Made by a program: the position numbers and the translations under genes | Notes under the pieces: model-generated | Told to the model about the DNA's origin: nothing | Databases searched by the model: none | Seen by the model: the letters and a program-made list of their open reading frames with translations, nothing else | Origin: Candidatus Enterovibrio altilux | Lineage (GTDB): Bacteria > Pseudomonadota > Gammaproteobacteria > Enterobacterales > Vibrionaceae | Reading direction: 5' to 3' | NCBI RefSeq assembly: GCF_002381345.1 | Contig: NZ_CP020660.1 | Span: forward strand, 558,001 to 622,000 | DNA: 64,000 bases | Shown: positions 51,275 to 63,671 of the stretch, piece by piece | Position numbering within the stretch: the stretch's first letter is position 1 | Layout: the number at the start of each line of letters is the position of its first letter

Positions 51275-52138
51275 TTATTTTCTGAATGAAAGAACTCAAT
51301 TATTAATCTACGCTTTAAGCAGCTAGGTTCACGTAAATATTCAAGTCTATAGACAAGCTTAACTACCAAACAACCAACTGGAAATAAGATAGTTAAACGT
51401 TAATTAATCGTGGTTCACTAACATTTTCAATTAGCGAAGAAGCCATTCAGCTACGGAATCATACTAAGCCAGCTCATCGTAAAAATTTCATGTATTCAAT
51501 AATTTAGCCATTACGACAGCTCTCATGGTTAAGTGCGGTTTTTCAATGCCGTTGAGAAGTTTGCAAGAATTCATTAATTCTGCTTTTAAATTTGCTCAAC
51601 TGTCATTGTCATACCCTTATTATTAATACATTAGCAAGCACACCACAACAATTAACGTCGTGTTTAAAACGCAAATTAAAGGAACTATTCAGGACTTATT
51701 CCATTGATTATACGAAACTAAAAATTTATTACGCGGTAAAATGAAACATAAATAAACATGGCACTGATGGTGAAGTGCTACTTAGCTTACCTCAACAAAC
51801 TCGATGCAGAATCAATAAAATATCAGATGATGAGGCTTACGACACCAAACAGGCTTTACAAAACCATTCATATTAAACGAAAGATTCCACTCATCCCACC
51901 AAGAAAAGGAACAATTTTTTGGAAACAAAATATGGTTACCAGCAACGTTTTGAATCGAAAATTACTCCGAGGAATATTTAGCCTAAGGAATTACAATGCC
52001 CAGATGAGCGAAACCTACGCAATGATAAAAGCATTAAATAAGCTGGAAGGACTAAGTACGCCTAAAAGGATAATGAGCGTTTAATAGTGCATCATACCTG
52101 GATTTGCGCTCTGAACTTAGATCAAGAAACAGAACCCA
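51275..52138 (+). mobile_element. IS903-like copy with internal deletion
   Basis: Plus-strand, both ends (tttctgaatgaaagaactca; ctctgaacttagatcaagaa). About 130 bp of the middle is missing (GTDG joined to GEVLL codons). It ends just before the adk 3' end, where hemH would be in relatives. Confidence 0.82.
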
Positions 52139-52146
52139 TTTTATTA

Positions 52147-52821
<675 letters not shown>

Positions 52822-52936
52822 TTAACTTGACGTTTTCACAAAAAATACAACATGCATGGTTACGTAAATGCTACTAAACTCAATCATATTATTAAATTTG
52901 ATTTACATTATGTGTATTTTCGAAGATTAAATACTA

Positions 52937-54844
52937 TTATACTTTAGTTAATAGTCGATTTATGGCAGTTAAAAACGGTGACGGATCTTTCATTGTACCT
53001 CGTTCTGCCAGCATTGCTTGTCCAAGCAACATTTCTGCCCAGCGGCCAAACACTTCATTATCCGCTTCATCAGCCATTTGCTTAACCAATGCGTGTTCTG
53101 GATTAAACTCCAAGATATATTTCACTTCTACCTCTTGTTGCCCTGCGGCTGCGAGTAATTTCGCCATTTGTGTTCCCATCTCAAATTCATCCGTCACTAC
53201 AACTGCAGGCGTATCAGACAGTTTGAATGTAATACGCACATCCTTAACACGATCGCCTAAATAGGCTTTTGTTCTTTCAATGACAGATTCAAACGCTCTT
53301 TGCGTTTCTCCACGTTTCTCTTTCTCGTTATTATCTTCAAATTTGCTAAGATCCAAATCCGCTTTTGTAATTGCTTGAAACTTTTTCCCGTCAAATTCGG
53401 TCAAGTGACCCATGAACCATTCATCAATACGCTCATACATCAAAATAACTTCAATGCCTTTCGTTTTGAACTGCTCAAGGTGAGGACTATTTTTAGCTGC
53501 TTGATACGTATCTACTGTCAGATAAAAAATTTTATCTTGTTCTTCTTTCATGCGAGAAACATAATCAGCCAATGCCACCGTTTGTTCGTTACTATCCGTT
53601 TGAGTCGATGCAAAACGCAATAAATTCATAATTTTTGCACGGTTACTAAAGTCTTCTGCGGGGCCTTCTTTCAATACCAAACCAAACTCTTTCCAAAATG
53701 CATGATATTTTTGAGCATCATTATTAGCCAAACGTTCAAGCATCGTCAGCACACGTTTAGTACACGCATTACGCAGAATTTGAGTTACTTTATTGTCTTG
53801 CAAAATTTCGCGAGATACGTTTAGAGGTAAATCGTTAGAATCAATCAAGCCCCGCACAAATCGCAGATAATTTGGCATGAGCTGAGACGCATCATCCATA
53901 ATGAATACGCGTTGAACATATAGTTTTAAGCCATGTTTATGATCACGATTAAACATATCCCAAGGTGCTTTTGACGGAATATAAAGCAAGCTTATGTAGT
54001 CGTTCTTACCTTCTACACGATTATGACTCCACAGTAATGAATCAGTATAATCATGCGACAAATGCTTATAAAATTCTTGATATTCTTCATCAGAAATATC
54101 TAATTTTGAACGCGTCCAGAGTGCTTGGGCTTTGTTTATTTTTTCCCATTTACCTTGTTCAGTTTCATTGCCTTCCCCATCGTGCTCTTGAACCCAAATT
54201 TCTATTGGAATGCCGATATGATCAGAATATTTTTTAATCACCTCCTTCACACGCCAATCATCAAAAAATTCTTTATTATCTTCACGAAGATGCAATGTTA
54301 TCGACGTGCCACGTCCTTCTTTTTCAATACCTTCTATAGTGTAATCACCTTCACCAGCGGACTCCCATTGCACTGCATCCAATTTTTTTGCACCCGCTGC
54401 GCGGGTTGATACAGATACTTTATCTGCTACAATAAATGCCGAATAAAAACCAACACCAAACTGTCCAATTAACTGCCTATCTTTAGTTTGATCCTCTGAA
54501 AGTTGTTTAAAAAAATCTGCTGTACCTGATTTGGCGATAGTCCCAAGGTTATCAATCACCTCATCACGAGTCATGCCAATACCATTATCTTCAATAGTTA
54601 ACGTACCAGTTTCTTTATTCATACTAAGCCGAACACGCAAATCACCATCATTTTCATATAGTGCTGCATTGGATAATGCTTTAAAACGTAATTTATCAGC
54701 GGCATCAGACGCATTTGAGATCAATTCACGTAAAAAAATTTCTTTGTTAGAATAGAGTGAATGGATCATTAAATGCAGTAATTGCTTAACTTCAGACTGA
54801 AAACCACGTGTTTCCTTACTTTGTAAAGTATCTGTATTATTCAT
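52937..54844 (-). CDS. htpG: Chaperone HtpG (bacterial Hsp90)
   Basis: 635 residues, full length. ATP-dependent chaperone. The N-terminal GHKL ATPase has [40 protein letters not shown] and [19 protein letters not shown]. The middle domain has [20 protein letters not shown], and the C-terminal dimerisation region is complete. Next to adk. Upstream is a weak heat-shock-type promoter candidate (54887-54915). Confidence 0.97.
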   Translation of the reverse strand: MNNTDTLQSKETRGFQSEVKQLLHLMIHSLYSNKEIFLRELISNASDAADKLRFKALSNAALYENDGDLRVRLSMNKETGTLTIEDNGIGMTRDEVIDNLGTIAKSGTADFFKQLSEDQTKDRQLIGQFGVGFYSAFIVADKVSVSTRAAGAKKLDAVQWESAGEGDYTIEGIEKEGRGTSITLHLREDNKEFFDDWRVKEVIKKYSDHIGIPIEIWVQEHDGEGNETEQGKWEKINKAQALWTRSKLDISDEEYQEFYKHLSHDYTDSLLWSHNRVEGKNDYISLLYIPSKAPWDMFNRDHKHGLKLYVQRVFIMDDASQLMPNYLRFVRGLIDSNDLPLNVSREILQDNKVTQILRNACTKRVLTMLERLANNDAQKYHAFWKEFGLVLKEGPAEDFSNRAKIMNLLRFASTQTDSNEQTVALADYVSRMKEEQDKIFYLTVDTYQAAKNSPHLEQFKTKGIEVILMYERIDEWFMGHLTEFDGKKFQAITKADLDLSKFEDNNEKEKRGETQRAFESVIERTKAYLGDRVKDVRITFKLSDTPAVVVTDEFEMGTQMAKLLAAAGQQEVEVKYILEFNPEHALVKQMADEADNEVFGRWAEMLLGQAMLAERGTMKDPSPFLTAINRLLTKV

Positions 54845-54886
54845 TGTCGCCCTAAAAAAATTTAAATAATCCTAATGTTACTCTGT

Positions 54887-54915
54887 AAATAAGGGCGTGA
54901 TAGTATATTTCAATG
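54887..54915 (-). promoter_or_regulatory. Possible sigma-32 promoter of htpG
   Basis: On the minus strand attgaaa, 12 nt later ccctta and ttt, resembling cttgaaa-N11-16-cccatnt. Only a partial match. Confidence 0.28.
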
Positions 54916-54960
54916 CTTTCAACTGATTTTTTTATTTCTTGAGGTATTTTTCACACTTGA

Positions 54961-55200
54961 GGGCTATGTTTCCTAAATCAGGGAACCCAATTGTCAGTCT
55001 ACGGTCTAAACAATTCAGTTCACTTCAATCTTTAGATCTGTGGACAAGCTTCGCTACAAAATAACCAACTAGAAGCTGTATAATCAAACTGTAATCAATC
55101 GTGATTCACTAACATTATATATTGCTGAATAGGCTACTCGGCTATGAAATAAAACTAAGCAAGGCAATAATGGAAGACCTCATTTATTGAGGACTTAACC
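54961..55200 (+). mobile_element. IS903-like 5' fragment
   Basis: Plus-strand first 240 bp, including the 5' repeat (gctatgtttcctaaatcagg), cut by the next copy. Confidence 0.75.
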
Positions 55201-55871
55201 AAACTTTATTTCCTAATTCGAGTTCAGATAGTAAATTGCAACATGATTAAGAATGTTTATGGTAACCATAATTCGTTTTACAATGCCTTTTGAACTGTAT
55301 TATTTCTAATAACTGACCACTAAATTACGCGGCTAATCTCAATTTTTAAAAAATTACTCCTTGTCTTGGGGAGATGAATAGAACCACTCATTTAATACGA
55401 ACGATTTCGTAACATTGTCCGATGTCGCAAACAGCATCGACTCATATTTCAATGCTTCTGCGGCGGAGTCTGCTCGAGTAAATTAGATAGCACTGCACCG
55501 TAGACTTTTGACCCAGTAAAATGAATAAGTGGATGCTTCCTTTGTTCTTCATCTTAAACGTGAGGTTAACCGTTTTGGCGCGCTTACTAATTCATGAATA
55601 GTGAGAGCATGATAAGGGCAGTTGAGCAAGTTTGAAAATAGAATTTATGAATTTTTGCAGACCTACCAGTGGCATTGAAAATACACATTTAACCATGAGA
55701 GCAATCATAATGCCTAAGTCACTAAATAAACGCGGTCTCCCACCATTACCCTGCTTAGTTTCATTCCATGGCTAAATCCCTTCTTCATTAACCCAGAATA
55801 TTAGTAAGTCATAATTACTTAAAAATTAATTATATGTATAATTTAGTTTTTTTAATTTAAAAAATAAATCT
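55201..55871 (-). mobile_element. IS903-like remnant with internal deletions
   Basis: Minus-strand, both ends (actttatttcctaattcgag; tttttaatttaaaaaataaa) but only about 670 bp. One deletion joins catgattaag to aatgtttatggtaacc, removing the C-terminal codons with a boundary at the GYHKRS site. Confidence 0.78.
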
Positions 55872-55888
55872 TTATGAATGGGCTAGAC

Positions 55889-55932
55889 TTAAAAAAAACA
55901 CACCTTTCATGATGAATAAAAAGGCGTGTTTA
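55889..55932 (-). terminator. Rho-independent terminator downstream of pflB
   Basis: On the minus strand aaacacgccttt / aaaggtgtgttt forms a 12-bp stem (one G-U) with a 12-nt loop, followed by eight T. It lies about 150 bp past the pflB stop. Confidence 0.75.
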
Positions 55933-56081
55933 AGAGTATGACCTAATTGTAAGGTAATTAGTTACAACTTTTATTTTAATGGCACCTGATAAAAAACTTA
56001 ATAGTGTCAATATCCGGATTAAATTTTAGCCCACGAAAAACATTTTAAAAATATTTGTTATCCTTTCATAAATTGCTCAGG

Positions 56082-58358
56082 TTATAAAATTGTAGTGAAT
56101 GTACGTGCGATAACATCTTGCTGTTGCTCAACAGTCAGAGAATTGAAACGCACAGCATAACCAGAAACACGGATAGTAAGCTGAGGATAATTTTCTGGAT
56201 GCTTAATGGCATCTTCCAGTGTTTCACGGTTCAAAACATTCACGTTCAAGTGTTGACCACTTTCGATGCCTACTTCCTGATGGAAGTAACCATCCATAAG
56301 GCTAGCAAGATTTGCTTTTTGCGTATTACCATCTTTACCCAATGCATTAGGCACGATTGAAAATGTATAAGAAATACCGTCTTTTGCGTGAGCAAATGGT
56401 AATTTACCCACGGACGTTAACGATGCTACAGCACCTTTCGCGTCTCGACCATGCATTGGGTTTGCGCCTGGTGCAAATGGTGCACCGGCACGCCGACCGT
56501 CTGGAGTGTTACCTGTCTTCTTGCCGTACACCACATTTGAAGTTATAGTTAGGACAGACTGAGTGGGTACCGCGTTACGATAAGTCTGCAGTTTACGTAT
56601 TTTGTTCATGAAGGTTTCAATAATTTGACAGGCTATATCATCTACACGTGAGTCATTGTTACCAAACTTCGGATAGTCCCCTTCGATTTCAAAATCGATT
56701 GCTATGCCGTCTTCGTCACGGATAGGCTTAACTTTTGCATATTTGATCGCAGACAGTGAGTCAGCCGCTACAGATAAACCAGCAACACCACATGCCATAG
56801 TCCGGTAAACATCACGATCCATCAGTCCCATCATAGAAGCTTCGTAGCTGTACTTATCGTGTGAGTAATGAATAATGTTCAGTGCGGTCACGTATTGCAT
56901 TGCCAACCAATCCATAAAACTGTTCAGACCATTCCACACTTTGTCAAAATCCAGCACATCATCCATCATAGGCGCTTGCTTAGGACCAACTTGTAGTTTA
57001 AGTTTTTCGTCAATCCCGCCATTAATCATATACAGCAATGTTTTAGCTAGGTTTGCACGTGCACCGAAGAACTGCATGTGTTTACCTATCACCTGTGGAG
57101 ACACACAACAAGCAATAGCATAGTCATCGTTATCAAAATCTGGACGCATTAGGTCATCGTTTTCGTACTGAATAGAAGACGTATCAATAGATACTTTTGC
57201 ACAAAATTTCTTAAAACTGAGAGGCAGTTTTTCAGACCAAAGAACAGTGATATTTGGTTCTGGACTTGGGCCCATAGTGTATAACGTATTCAGAAAACGA
57301 AAGTTAGTGCGACTTACCAGAGTACGACCGTCACAACCCATGCCCCCAATTGATTCTGTTGCCCAGATTGGGTCACCAGAGAACAGTTCATCGTACTCGG
57401 GAGTACGCAAAAAACGAACCATACGCAGTTTCATAACGAAGTGATCAATTATTTCTTGTGCTTCAACTTCAGTGATTTTGCATTTAGTGAGGTCACGCTC
57501 AATGTACACATCAAGGAACGTAGAAACACGGCCTAGAGACATTGCAGCACCGTTCTGAGATTTAACTGCAGCTAAATAGCCGAAGTAAACCCATTGAACA
57601 GCTTCCTGAGCCGTAGTTGCAGGACTAGAAATATCTACGCCATATTTTTTAGCCATTTCTTTGATCTGGCCAAGAGCACGGTATTGTTCTTGAATCTCTT
57701 CACGTAGTTGCATGGTCATTTGTAGATCATCGCCCGATTCCAACTTCGTTTGCAATGAGTGGAATTGCTTAGCTTTGTCCTGCCTTAGGAAATCTATACC
57801 ATAAAGTGCAATACGACGGTAGTCACCTATAATGCGACCACGACCGTATGCATCAGGAAGACCAGTCAGAATACCAGACTTACGACAGTTCATGATATCT
57901 GGGGTATATATATCGAAAACGCCTTGGTTGTGGGTCTTACGATATTCTGAATAAATTTTAGACACAATAGGATCTAGCGTGCGATCATACGCTTTGCAAG
58001 AACCTTCAATAATACGCACACCTCCGTTAGGAATCAGCGCACGTTTCAGTGGAGAGTCTGTTTGCAAACCAACAATTTTTTCAAGATCTTGAATGATGTA
58101 GCCTGCATCGTGAGCTGTAATAGTAGAAATAATTGAAGTATCAAAATCGACAGGGGCATGCGTTGAGTTCTCCAGCCTTATGCCTTCCATAACTTTATTC
58201 CAAAGCGTGTTGGTTGCTTCAGTACCTTCAGTTACTAGGAAACACTCGTCACCTTCATACGGAGTATAATTTTTTTGAATGAAGTCCCTTACGTTAACTT
58301 CCGTCTGCCAGTCACCAGCGGTGAAGCCTTCCCACGCTATAGTAAATTGTTCTACCAT
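56082..58358 (-). CDS. pflB: Formate C-acetyltransferase (pyruvate formate-lyase)
   Basis: 758 residues, normal. It converts pyruvate and CoA to acetyl-CoA and formate without oxygen, using a glycyl radical. The two active-site Cys are in [19 protein letters not shown] and the radical Gly is in [13 protein letters not shown] near the C-terminus. [20 protein letters not shown] and [20 protein letters not shown] are conserved. Intact. Neither focA upstream nor pflA downstream is present in this window; the activase needed to make the radical must be elsewhere or lost. An FNR-like box lies 50 bp upstream. Confidence 0.97.
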   Translation of the reverse strand: MVEQFTIAWEGFTAGDWQTEVNVRDFIQKNYTPYEGDECFLVTEGTEATNTLWNKVMEGIRLENSTHAPVDFDTSIISTITAHDAGYIIQDLEKIVGLQTDSPLKRALIPNGGVRIIEGSCKAYDRTLDPIVSKIYSEYRKTHNQGVFDIYTPDIMNCRKSGILTGLPDAYGRGRIIGDYRRIALYGIDFLRQDKAKQFHSLQTKLESGDDLQMTMQLREEIQEQYRALGQIKEMAKKYGVDISSPATTAQEAVQWVYFGYLAAVKSQNGAAMSLGRVSTFLDVYIERDLTKCKITEVEAQEIIDHFVMKLRMVRFLRTPEYDELFSGDPIWATESIGGMGCDGRTLVSRTNFRFLNTLYTMGPSPEPNITVLWSEKLPLSFKKFCAKVSIDTSSIQYENDDLMRPDFDNDDYAIACCVSPQVIGKHMQFFGARANLAKTLLYMINGGIDEKLKLQVGPKQAPMMDDVLDFDKVWNGLNSFMDWLAMQYVTALNIIHYSHDKYSYEASMMGLMDRDVYRTMACGVAGLSVAADSLSAIKYAKVKPIRDEDGIAIDFEIEGDYPKFGNNDSRVDDIACQIIETFMNKIRKLQTYRNAVPTQSVLTITSNVVYGKKTGNTPDGRRAGAPFAPGANPMHGRDAKGAVASLTSVGKLPFAHAKDGISYTFSIVPNALGKDGNTQKANLASLMDGYFHQEVGIESGQHLNVNVLNRETLEDAIKHPENYPQLTIRVSGYAVRFNSLTVEQQQDVIARTFTTIL

Positions 58359-58409
58359 AATGTACCTACTTATTTTAACTTCAGTAAAAAAGAGAAATAT
58401 ATGCTTGTT

Positions 58410-58423
58410 TTGATTTAGTACAA
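58410..58423 (-). promoter_or_regulatory. Possible FNR box of pflB
   Basis: ttgatttagtacaa on the plus strand: a perfect left half ttgat and a near right half tacaa (consensus ttgat-n4-atcaa, 8 of 10). About 50 bp before the pflB ATG, a position fitting anaerobic activation. Confidence 0.35.
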
Positions 58424-58559
58424 TTAATGATTATCTGCTCCCGTGATCGCCACGTAGAGCAATCAGCCAGTATGAAGTTGCTTACCGTTAGAGCGGCTAA
58501 GTCAGCTGCACTGTACTCAATTAACCTAAAAGCGCCGCCTTAAACACATAAAATTAATT

Positions 58560-58700
58560 TAAATAACCTGTAATTTTTGGAATAATCACAGTAAAAATTG
58601 CTCAATAACTTCTTGAAAACAACGTTTACTGTTGAAATAAACGTTGTTTCTTGACTTTACATTAATTATCTTCGATAGTTACCTTATTGGATTGAAATTC
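58560..58700 (-). mobile_element. IS630-family remnant
   Basis: The minus strand reads YNWNFNPI, then NVKSRNNVYFNSKRCFQEVI, the decayed counterpart of the NLIERLW, AQSRNNSDFKSQRCLKKI block at 15.6 kb. More of the element may extend to about 58990. Confidence 0.55.
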
Positions 58701-59825
58701 CAGTTATAAAAAGGAATATAATAAAGATCAATATCAAAAATAATATGGAGCTAATGAGTTAATGGATAACTCTCTCTCGACTTACTGAAAAAATAAATAA
58801 TTTGATCGCTGTTTCTTATCTTAAACTTGCTTACCACAGCATAAATCATTTTATAAATTTTATCTTGTTCTTTACAGATCCATTCATGCATTATTTTTAC
58901 CGCTTGCATTGAATAAGTGTCATTAATTAATAAAATAGATACACCCTTGGTACAAGAGACTTTGAACGCATATATAGCAATAACTAAAATTTGTTTGTAG
59001 ATATGAAACTTGTATTAAATCCCTGTCTGTACCTTAATAACTGCGTGCATTACGCATGAGATCACTTATTTCATTCCCTCTACTATGTATTTCACTCCAA
59101 ACAACTCATCAATATCAACAATAATTTGACAAGTACCAAGATAAACGCGTTCACTGAGGTGTCCAATGAAAATCATTATTTCATGGCTACGTAACGTTTG
59201 CAAAATCGTGGTTATCTCCAACCTTTGGCTGTAAAAAGTATCATATTTATACGACCATTCACTTAGCTATCGTAAGTATTACCATGTTGGCTGTCGAATC
59301 GGAAGGCTTTCATGATCTATAGCATAGTCTTGAATTTTTAAAAATTAAATATTTGCCATAATGACGTACATATGGCATTCAGACACACCATGCGGTTGCA
59401 AACTATGCTTCAAATCAACCTGAGCAAAGGTACGATGCAATGCATTCTAGGTAATCCTCATTACATTGATGTTCTCAGTTTCATCATTACCATATGTTAG
59501 CCAATACGTCACATCATGACAATAAAAAATAACGTACAAACCATGCTACCAAAAATAGACCATAATCCAATCGTGTGCGAATGAAAGCTCCGTAATACGG
59601 TTATTCATGTTTACGACAGTGGTCAAAATGGTTAATGTGAGAAGTACATTTCCGCACACAAATTAATACAATGCCCAAAATAAAGGCAGCAAGACAATTA
59701 ATCAACTTAACGAAGCCCCAATACACCTCACCCGCACTCGCAATACCAGTAAGAATGACCAATATAAAAAATTATAATAACACTGTAATCGCTTTAAGAT
59801 ATTGATTTATTTAGCTTATAATGGA
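58701..59825. other. Decayed stretch, mostly unassigned
   Basis: About 1.1 kb without an intact gene. The first 300 bp may continue the IS630 remnant. On the minus strand between about 59600 and 59760 there is a hydrophobic broken frame (GEVYWGFVKLINCLAAFILGI) that may be a membrane-protein scrap. The rest shows nothing I can name. Confidence 0.35.
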
Positions 59826-60644
59826 CTTTGTTTCCTAATTTGAATTCAGATGGAAAATCCCAATATTATTAACAATTAAATAATCGCTTGCATTTTAGGC
59901 ATCCCCAGCCCGATCAGCTTACTTAACACTTTTACCATGGCATAAGTTTTGCCAATTTGAGCATTGTTATCTTGTAAGCTCAATGTCCCTCCAAGTAGTT
60001 TTGTGACTCGAAACATTGCCGTCTCTGATAGGGGGAAGATTTATGATAACTATACCTCGCTTTACAATGCGTATTTGAGCCGTGTAACTTCTGGTAATTG
60101 ACCGCTAAATTATATGTATAATCTAACTCCTCAAAAGTTGCTCCTTTCCTTGATGAGATGAGTGAACCGTTTGTTTAATGCGAACAGTTTCGTAGTATTA
60201 TCTGGTATCATAAGCACCATTGGCTGATATTTCATTGATTTTTAGTGGGTTTATTTGCAAAAATTAGGTAGCACTGCATCGTCAGTCACATTTAATGCAC
60301 TTAACTCAGCAGCAATGATTTCATGCGTATTTATATCTACTGTTAAATGTAACTTACACCAAACTCGCCGTTTTCCACGCATTCCATGCTTTCTTACTTT
60401 TCATTCTCCTTCACCATAGACTTTTAGCCCCGTAAAATCAATGGCTAAATGCTGGATGGTTTCTTTAGTCTGCGTATTGAACATGACGTTAACCGTTTTG
60501 GCGTGCTTGCTAATTCATGAATAGTGAGAGCATGACAATGGCAGTTGAGCAAGTTTAAAAACAGAATTTATAAATTTTTGCAGACCTACCAATGGCATTG
60601 AAAATACACATTTAACCATAAGAGCCATTGTAATAACTAAGTGC
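59826..60644 (-). mobile_element. IS903-like remnant, 5' end lost
   Basis: Minus-strand from the 3' repeat (gactttgtttcctaatttga) to N-terminal codons, cut where a second 3' end starts. Same arrangement as 36408-37386. Confidence 0.82.
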
Positions 60645-60877
60645 CTTTGTAATTTTATTTCCTAATTCAAGTTCAGATGACAAATCCCAACATAATTTAC
60701 TATTAAATAATCGCTTTCGTGTTAGATATACCTAGTTTTATCAGCTATTTAACGCTTTTATCATGACGTTAATTTCTCTAATCTGAGTTGTGTGATCTCT
60801 TAGGCTCAATGTTCTTCCGAGTAGTTTTTTGACTCGAATCATGGCTGTCTCTGCTAAGGAACACTTGCGATAATCGG
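60645..60877 (-). mobile_element. IS903-like 3' fragment
   Basis: 3' repeat (ttttatttcctaattcaagt) and last codons, ending at the GYHKRS junction (aaggaacacttgcgataatc). Confidence 0.78.
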
Positions 60878-61016
60878 CTTTATTTCCTAAATTATGGAAC
60901 CCAATTTTCAATCAACACTTTAAACAGCCAGGCCCACTTAAATATTCAGGTCTATAAAAAAGCTTCGCTACAAAATAACTAACTGAAAGCAGCATAATCA
61001 AATTGTAATCAATCAA
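60878..61016 (+). mobile_element. IS903-like 5' fragment
   Basis: Plus-strand 5' repeat (ggctttatttcctaaattat) and first 30 or so transposase codons (LRYKITN, ALINQ), then lost. It directly joins the minus fragment before it. Confidence 0.75.
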
Positions 61017-61098
61017 ATTTATTTAAAATGGACTATTAAATAATTGGTTACTGTGATTTTTAACGTGAGTGTTAATGACCTTAAGGTAAAGGAAAATA

Positions 61099-61146
61099 AT
61101 AGATGATAGATGATAGATGATAGATGATAGATGATAGATGATAGAT
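61099..61146. repeat. Heptamer tandem repeat (atagatg, almost 7 copies)
   Basis: Six perfect atagatg units plus atagat, lying exactly at the 3' side of priC just past its stop codon. A simple-sequence tract prone to slippage; not coding here. Confidence 0.9.
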
Positions 61147-61694
61147 TAATTCTTCTTTTCATAATAAGCCACTTCAGCTTCAATTTTTTGTCTCGCTGCA
61201 CTACATCGTACTAGCCTCTTTTCCAACGCTATCAAATATTTTTTTGCCTGTTCTAGTTCTGTGAATGAGCACCTATGCTTTAGTATTTCTTCAGCATCCT
61301 TAATCATGGCTACAAGCCGTACCTCCCAACCTTGATGTTGAGCAACATCATGATATAGCTGACTTATAGACATACTAACTTTTGCTGTAGAATCTTTTTT
61401 TTTAGTTTTAACAGATAAAATTGCCACTTCACGCTGTAATGCACTGATTTGATTCATGAGCTTCTCACAAAGATAGACAGCCCGTTCTGTAGACAAAAAG
61501 TTATCTAATGGTTCCCTTTCCAATGTTTTCAACACGCTTAGAGCTTCTGATACACAAGGCATCAAAAAATAAAATAGACTGCCAAACAGTTGCTTATCAA
61601 ATAAAGGCTGTATGGCTTGTCCACATTGATGATCGATCTCCTCAGCATGCACTCCTAGTACGTATAATTGTTTTTTTAATTCAGATAAATTCAT
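61146..61694 (-). CDS. priC: Primosomal replication protein N'' (PriC)
   Basis: About 182 residues from the ATG at 61694 (MNLSELKKQLYVLGVHAEEI), which has a ribosome site (aagaga); an in-frame ATG at 61727 is less likely. Mostly helical; the C-terminal domain SQLYHDVAQHQGWEVRLVAM and YLIALEKRLVRCSAARQKIE match the PriC family. PriC reloads DnaB at stalled forks and binds SSB (ssb at 46.7 kb). Intact, alone between IS remnants. Similarity is moderate because this family varies. Confidence 0.8.
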   Translation of the reverse strand: MNLSELKKQLYVLGVHAEEIDHQCGQAIQPLFDKQLFGSLFYFLMPCVSEALSVLKTLEREPLDNFLSTERAVYLCEKLMNQISALQREVAILSVKTKKKDSTAKVSMSISQLYHDVAQHQGWEVRLVAMIKDAEEILKHRCSFTELEQAKKYLIALEKRLVRCSAARQKIEAEVAYYEKKN

Positions 61695-61849
61695 TATATC
61701 TCTTAATTGAACATTAGAATTAGGCACTCACGGTAAGTTTTACAACAAAGATAATAACTAAATGATCATGTATTCAAGAGGGCATTCTATATGTAAGATT
61801 TCATCTCTTTTTTTTCATGGTGATCGTTATAACTACCATTGGCGTTAAA

Positions 61850-62075
61850 TATGATTTTTACTATAAACTAAACATTCCCTAGCAAAGATAGTAATGTTCC
61901 GCATTAAAAAAATTATTTGGTAGAACACGGAACCTAGAAATGACAATGCCTAAGTTAGCGTAACCTACTCTATGATAAAAGTATCCAATAAGCTATCAAG
62001 GTTAGGTATACTTAACATAAAATAACAGGTTAATAATTCAGCATATAGAGACTTGTACTCTAACTCATAATGAAG
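61850..62075 (+). mobile_element. IS903-like 3' fragment (badly decayed)
   Basis: Plus-strand last transposase codons starting actataaactaaacattcc (GYHKRS region); the 3' repeat is barely visible. Confidence 0.6.
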
Positions 62076-62550
62076 AAGTAAAATTTATTTTTGCGTACAG
62101 ATCCAAGTATATCACGCATACAGAATGTAAAAAAGTTCAACTATTGGGCTATTAATTTTCATTTTTGTGATTAATATCACTATAAAAATTGCATGATATG
62201 CCATTTACAATATAAATTACTTATTTATAGTCATATATGCTGAATATATAATGCAATTATTCTATTTGTGGCTTTAAATTCTGTTTTTAATCTGCAACTC
62301 AGTTTGTCTAAATCTGACAATGTGATTTATATGCTGCGACCTCACTTAAGCGTTACTTTCTATCTATATGTATTGGAAAGCATTTTTATTTTTTATTGTT
62401 GATCTGTATTAAGTTGACAGAATTTAGATTGTTCTGCACGATATCTTAGATATTTAAGCGTATTTATTGCTTCGTTGTTGTAACGGATGCAACCATAAAG
62501 GAATCCTGGAATAGGAATTCCATACTAATAAAAAAAGGCAGTGGATTAAC
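62076..62550. other. Upstream region of the porin gene
   Basis: About 475 AT-rich bases. A ttgaca at 62414-62419 could be a -35, but no -10 fits well. A weak ribosome site (agtgga) precedes the ATG. No ToxR-type repeats could be pinned down. Confidence 0.4.
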
Positions 62551-63579
62551 ATGAAGAAAACAATTCTAGCTTTGGCAGTCCCAGCTTTAATGACAGCTGG
62601 TGCAGCAAACGCAACCTTTAGCTTGTACGATGCTAATGGTGTAGTTGTAAATCTTTCTGGTAAAGCAGGAGCTCAATACATGAATAAGTATGATGGGCGT
62701 GCTAAGAATACTGCCGGACAAGACCCGTACTTGAAGATTGACAAGGCCGAATTCCTCCTAGCAACTTCTCATGTCGTTACCGACAGCTTGAATGTTGTAG
62801 CGGGTATGGGCTTTAAATTTAAAGGCGATACCCTAGATAAAGGTAACGTTGAAAATAACCAGTTGTATGTTGGTTTTGGTAGCAATTATGGTACATTAAC
62901 TTTTGGTCGCCAAGTTATGCTTGCTGACAAGGCTGGTAACTCAAAAGCATACGGACTAGGTAAAAAGCAAGTTGATTTTCTTCACGAATCCGGCGCGCAG
63001 GTCATCAAGTGGGTTTACGATAATGGTAGATTTTATGCTGGTGCAAACGTTGATTTAGATAATAATGTGAATAGAGATAAAAATGGTCGTGAGGTTGTCG
63101 GCGGTCGTGTTGGTATGCGTGTTGATGCTCTAGATGCTCGTGTGTACGTGTTCAATGGTGAAAAAATAAAATCATCTGAGTTTGCACCCACTGGTACAGC
63201 GCTACAAAATGTTTCTGGATTTAACTTAGAAACTGATTATAAATTAGGTAAGTTTGACGCGTCTGCAAGTTATGGTCAAGTTAGGTATGAAAACAGCAAC
63301 GCTAAATCTAATCATAATCACATGAACCTATGGCAACTTTCTAGTACTTATAAAATGGATGAGCGAATTTCAGTCGGTTTAGGTTACGACATAATGGATA
63401 GCCACACAGTAGGCAGCTACGAAAAGTATAACGGCAATAACTTATATACTAACGTAACTTATAAGATACACGATAATACTAAAGTTTTTGCAGAGATAGG
63501 TACAGCTCACCTTAAGAAAGGAGGCGTAACTCAAGATACTGACATTGGTTATGGAGTTGGAATGAGAGTTACATTTTAA
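62551..63579 (+). CDS. OmpU-like general porin
   Basis: 342 residues. Signal peptide MKKTILALAVPALMTAGAANA, cleaved before TFSLYD. The mature protein is a run of amphipathic beta strands (FLLATSHVVTDSLNVVAGMG, LYVGFGSNYGTLTFGRQVML), typical of 16-stranded trimeric porins of the Gram-negative porin family. It ends in a terminal Phe (MRVTF) needed for outer-membrane assembly. In vibrios OmpU is a major porin controlled by ToxR and shapes host contact. Intact and followed by a strong terminator, so probably well expressed. Confidence 0.9.
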   Translation: MKKTILALAVPALMTAGAANATFSLYDANGVVVNLSGKAGAQYMNKYDGRAKNTAGQDPYLKIDKAEFLLATSHVVTDSLNVVAGMGFKFKGDTLDKGNVENNQLYVGFGSNYGTLTFGRQVMLADKAGNSKAYGLGKKQVDFLHESGAQVIKWVYDNGRFYAGANVDLDNNVNRDKNGREVVGGRVGMRVDALDARVYVFNGEKIKSSEFAPTGTALQNVSGFNLETDYKLGKFDASASYGQVRYENSNAKSNHNHMNLWQLSSTYKMDERISVGLGYDIMDSHTVGSYEKYNGNNLYTNVTYKIHDNTKVFAEIGTAHLKKGGVTQDTDIGYGVGMRVTF

Positions 63580-63607
63580 TGCATTATTAAATTGTAATGT
63601 CCAAATC

Positions 63608-63635
63608 AGCCGCCATTTTGGCGGCTTTATGTTTA
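63608..63635 (+). terminator. Rho-independent terminator of the porin gene
   Basis: gccgcca-ttt-tggcggc with a T-rich tail (tttatgttta), 30 bp after the stop. The most GC-rich hairpin in the window. Confidence 0.9.
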
Positions 63636-63671
63636 TGTCTAATATAAAGTATATAATATTACTAGTTAAAT

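Noticed and set aside
61099-61146. CRISPR array or phase-variable coding repeat
   Set aside because: Units are 7 bp without spacers, and the tract lies after the priC stop, so it is neither a CRISPR nor a coding switch.
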